Below are positions 63,894-64,000 of a stretch of DNA of 64,000 nucleotides, piece by piece. Position 1 is the first letter of the stretch, and each line of letters begins with the position of its first letter. The stretch comes from Paenibacillus planticolens (GTDB lineage Bacteria; Bacillota; Bacilli; Paenibacillales; NBRC-103111): assembly GCF_013141725.1 (NCBI RefSeq), contig NZ_WHNZ01000041.1, forward strand, positions 62,001 through 126,000. The letters run 5' to 3'. The translations under genes and the position numbers were made by a program. The notes beneath the pieces are model-generated. The model was not told the DNA's origin. It ran no database searches and saw only the letters and a program-made list of their open reading frames with translations.

Positions 63894-64000
63894 CCCAATA
63901 CTATTTTTAAAGTTGTATGTTACATATTGTATCATTCAATGATCACTCCATATTTAAACAAGGTGCTTGCTTAAAATAATGCAGCAAAAAAAAGCCTGTT

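Overview
The window looks like a chromosomal segment of a Paenibacillus-type soil Firmicute. The evidence is strong AGGAGG ribosome sites, sigma-A-like promoters, U-tract terminators, a CcpN-PpsR gluconeogenesis switch, AdeR-type control of alanine dehydrogenase, and many secreted or intracellular plant-polysaccharide enzymes. No rRNA, tRNA, CRISPR array, phage gene or intact insertion sequence was found.

Layout. 1-6.7 kb: a chemoreceptor coupled to a PLP-dependent decarboxylase, then a heterodimeric ABC exporter. 6.7-20.7 kb: an AXE1 esterase with an uncharacterised 556-residue protein, metNIQ, adeR-ald, and a LacI-GH88-DUF2264 operon preceded by an orphan sugar-binding lipoprotein. 20.7-29.5 kb: a secreted pectate lyase, a 40-bp minisatellite, SDR and flavin monooxygenase genes, and two Gfo/Idh/MocA dehydrogenases. 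29.8-37.4 kb: ccpN-ppsR-glpX, paired chromate transporters, a DMT exporter, threonine synthase and small unknown proteins. 37.6-44.5 kb: two large secreted rhamnogalacturonan lyases (PL11) with cohesin-like and dockerin modules. 44.5-46.2 kb: a 1.7-kb gene-free repeat island. 46.2-52.9 kb: glycerate kinase and tartronate-semialdehyde-reductase-like genes, then GH2 beta-galactosidase with a divergent AraC regulator. 53-64 kb: L25/Ctc, small unknown proteins, a sugar catabolic trio, an MFS transporter, quinone oxidoreductase, a VOC protein and an OpuC-type osmolyte importer.

How the genes work together. Secreted PL1 and PL11 enzymes would cut pectin and rhamnogalacturonan outside the cell. GH2, GH88, the esterase, DUF2264, Gfo/Idh and sugar-isomerase proteins would finish the fragments in the cytoplasm. 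A LacI-type operator shared by two promoters 9.5 kb apart ties the esterase/556-residue operon to the GH88/DUF2264 operon. CcpN, PpsR and GlpX form a gluconeogenesis control unit.

The most unusual feature is a set of eight intergenic repeats of about 180 bp, plus one truncated copy. All share one geometry: two forward arms 50-52 bp apart, a gap, then two inverted arms 49-52 bp apart, so each can fold as a nested double hairpin. At least four unrelated arm sequences use this same plan. Three copies lie between a stop codon and the gene's own terminator. Other points of note are probable non-AUG/GUG/UUG starts for metN (CUG) and ccpN (AUC), paired CcpN boxes at the ccpN promoter, and a sigma-B-like promoter before L25/Ctc. 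All functional statements are from reading the sequence; no database search was made.
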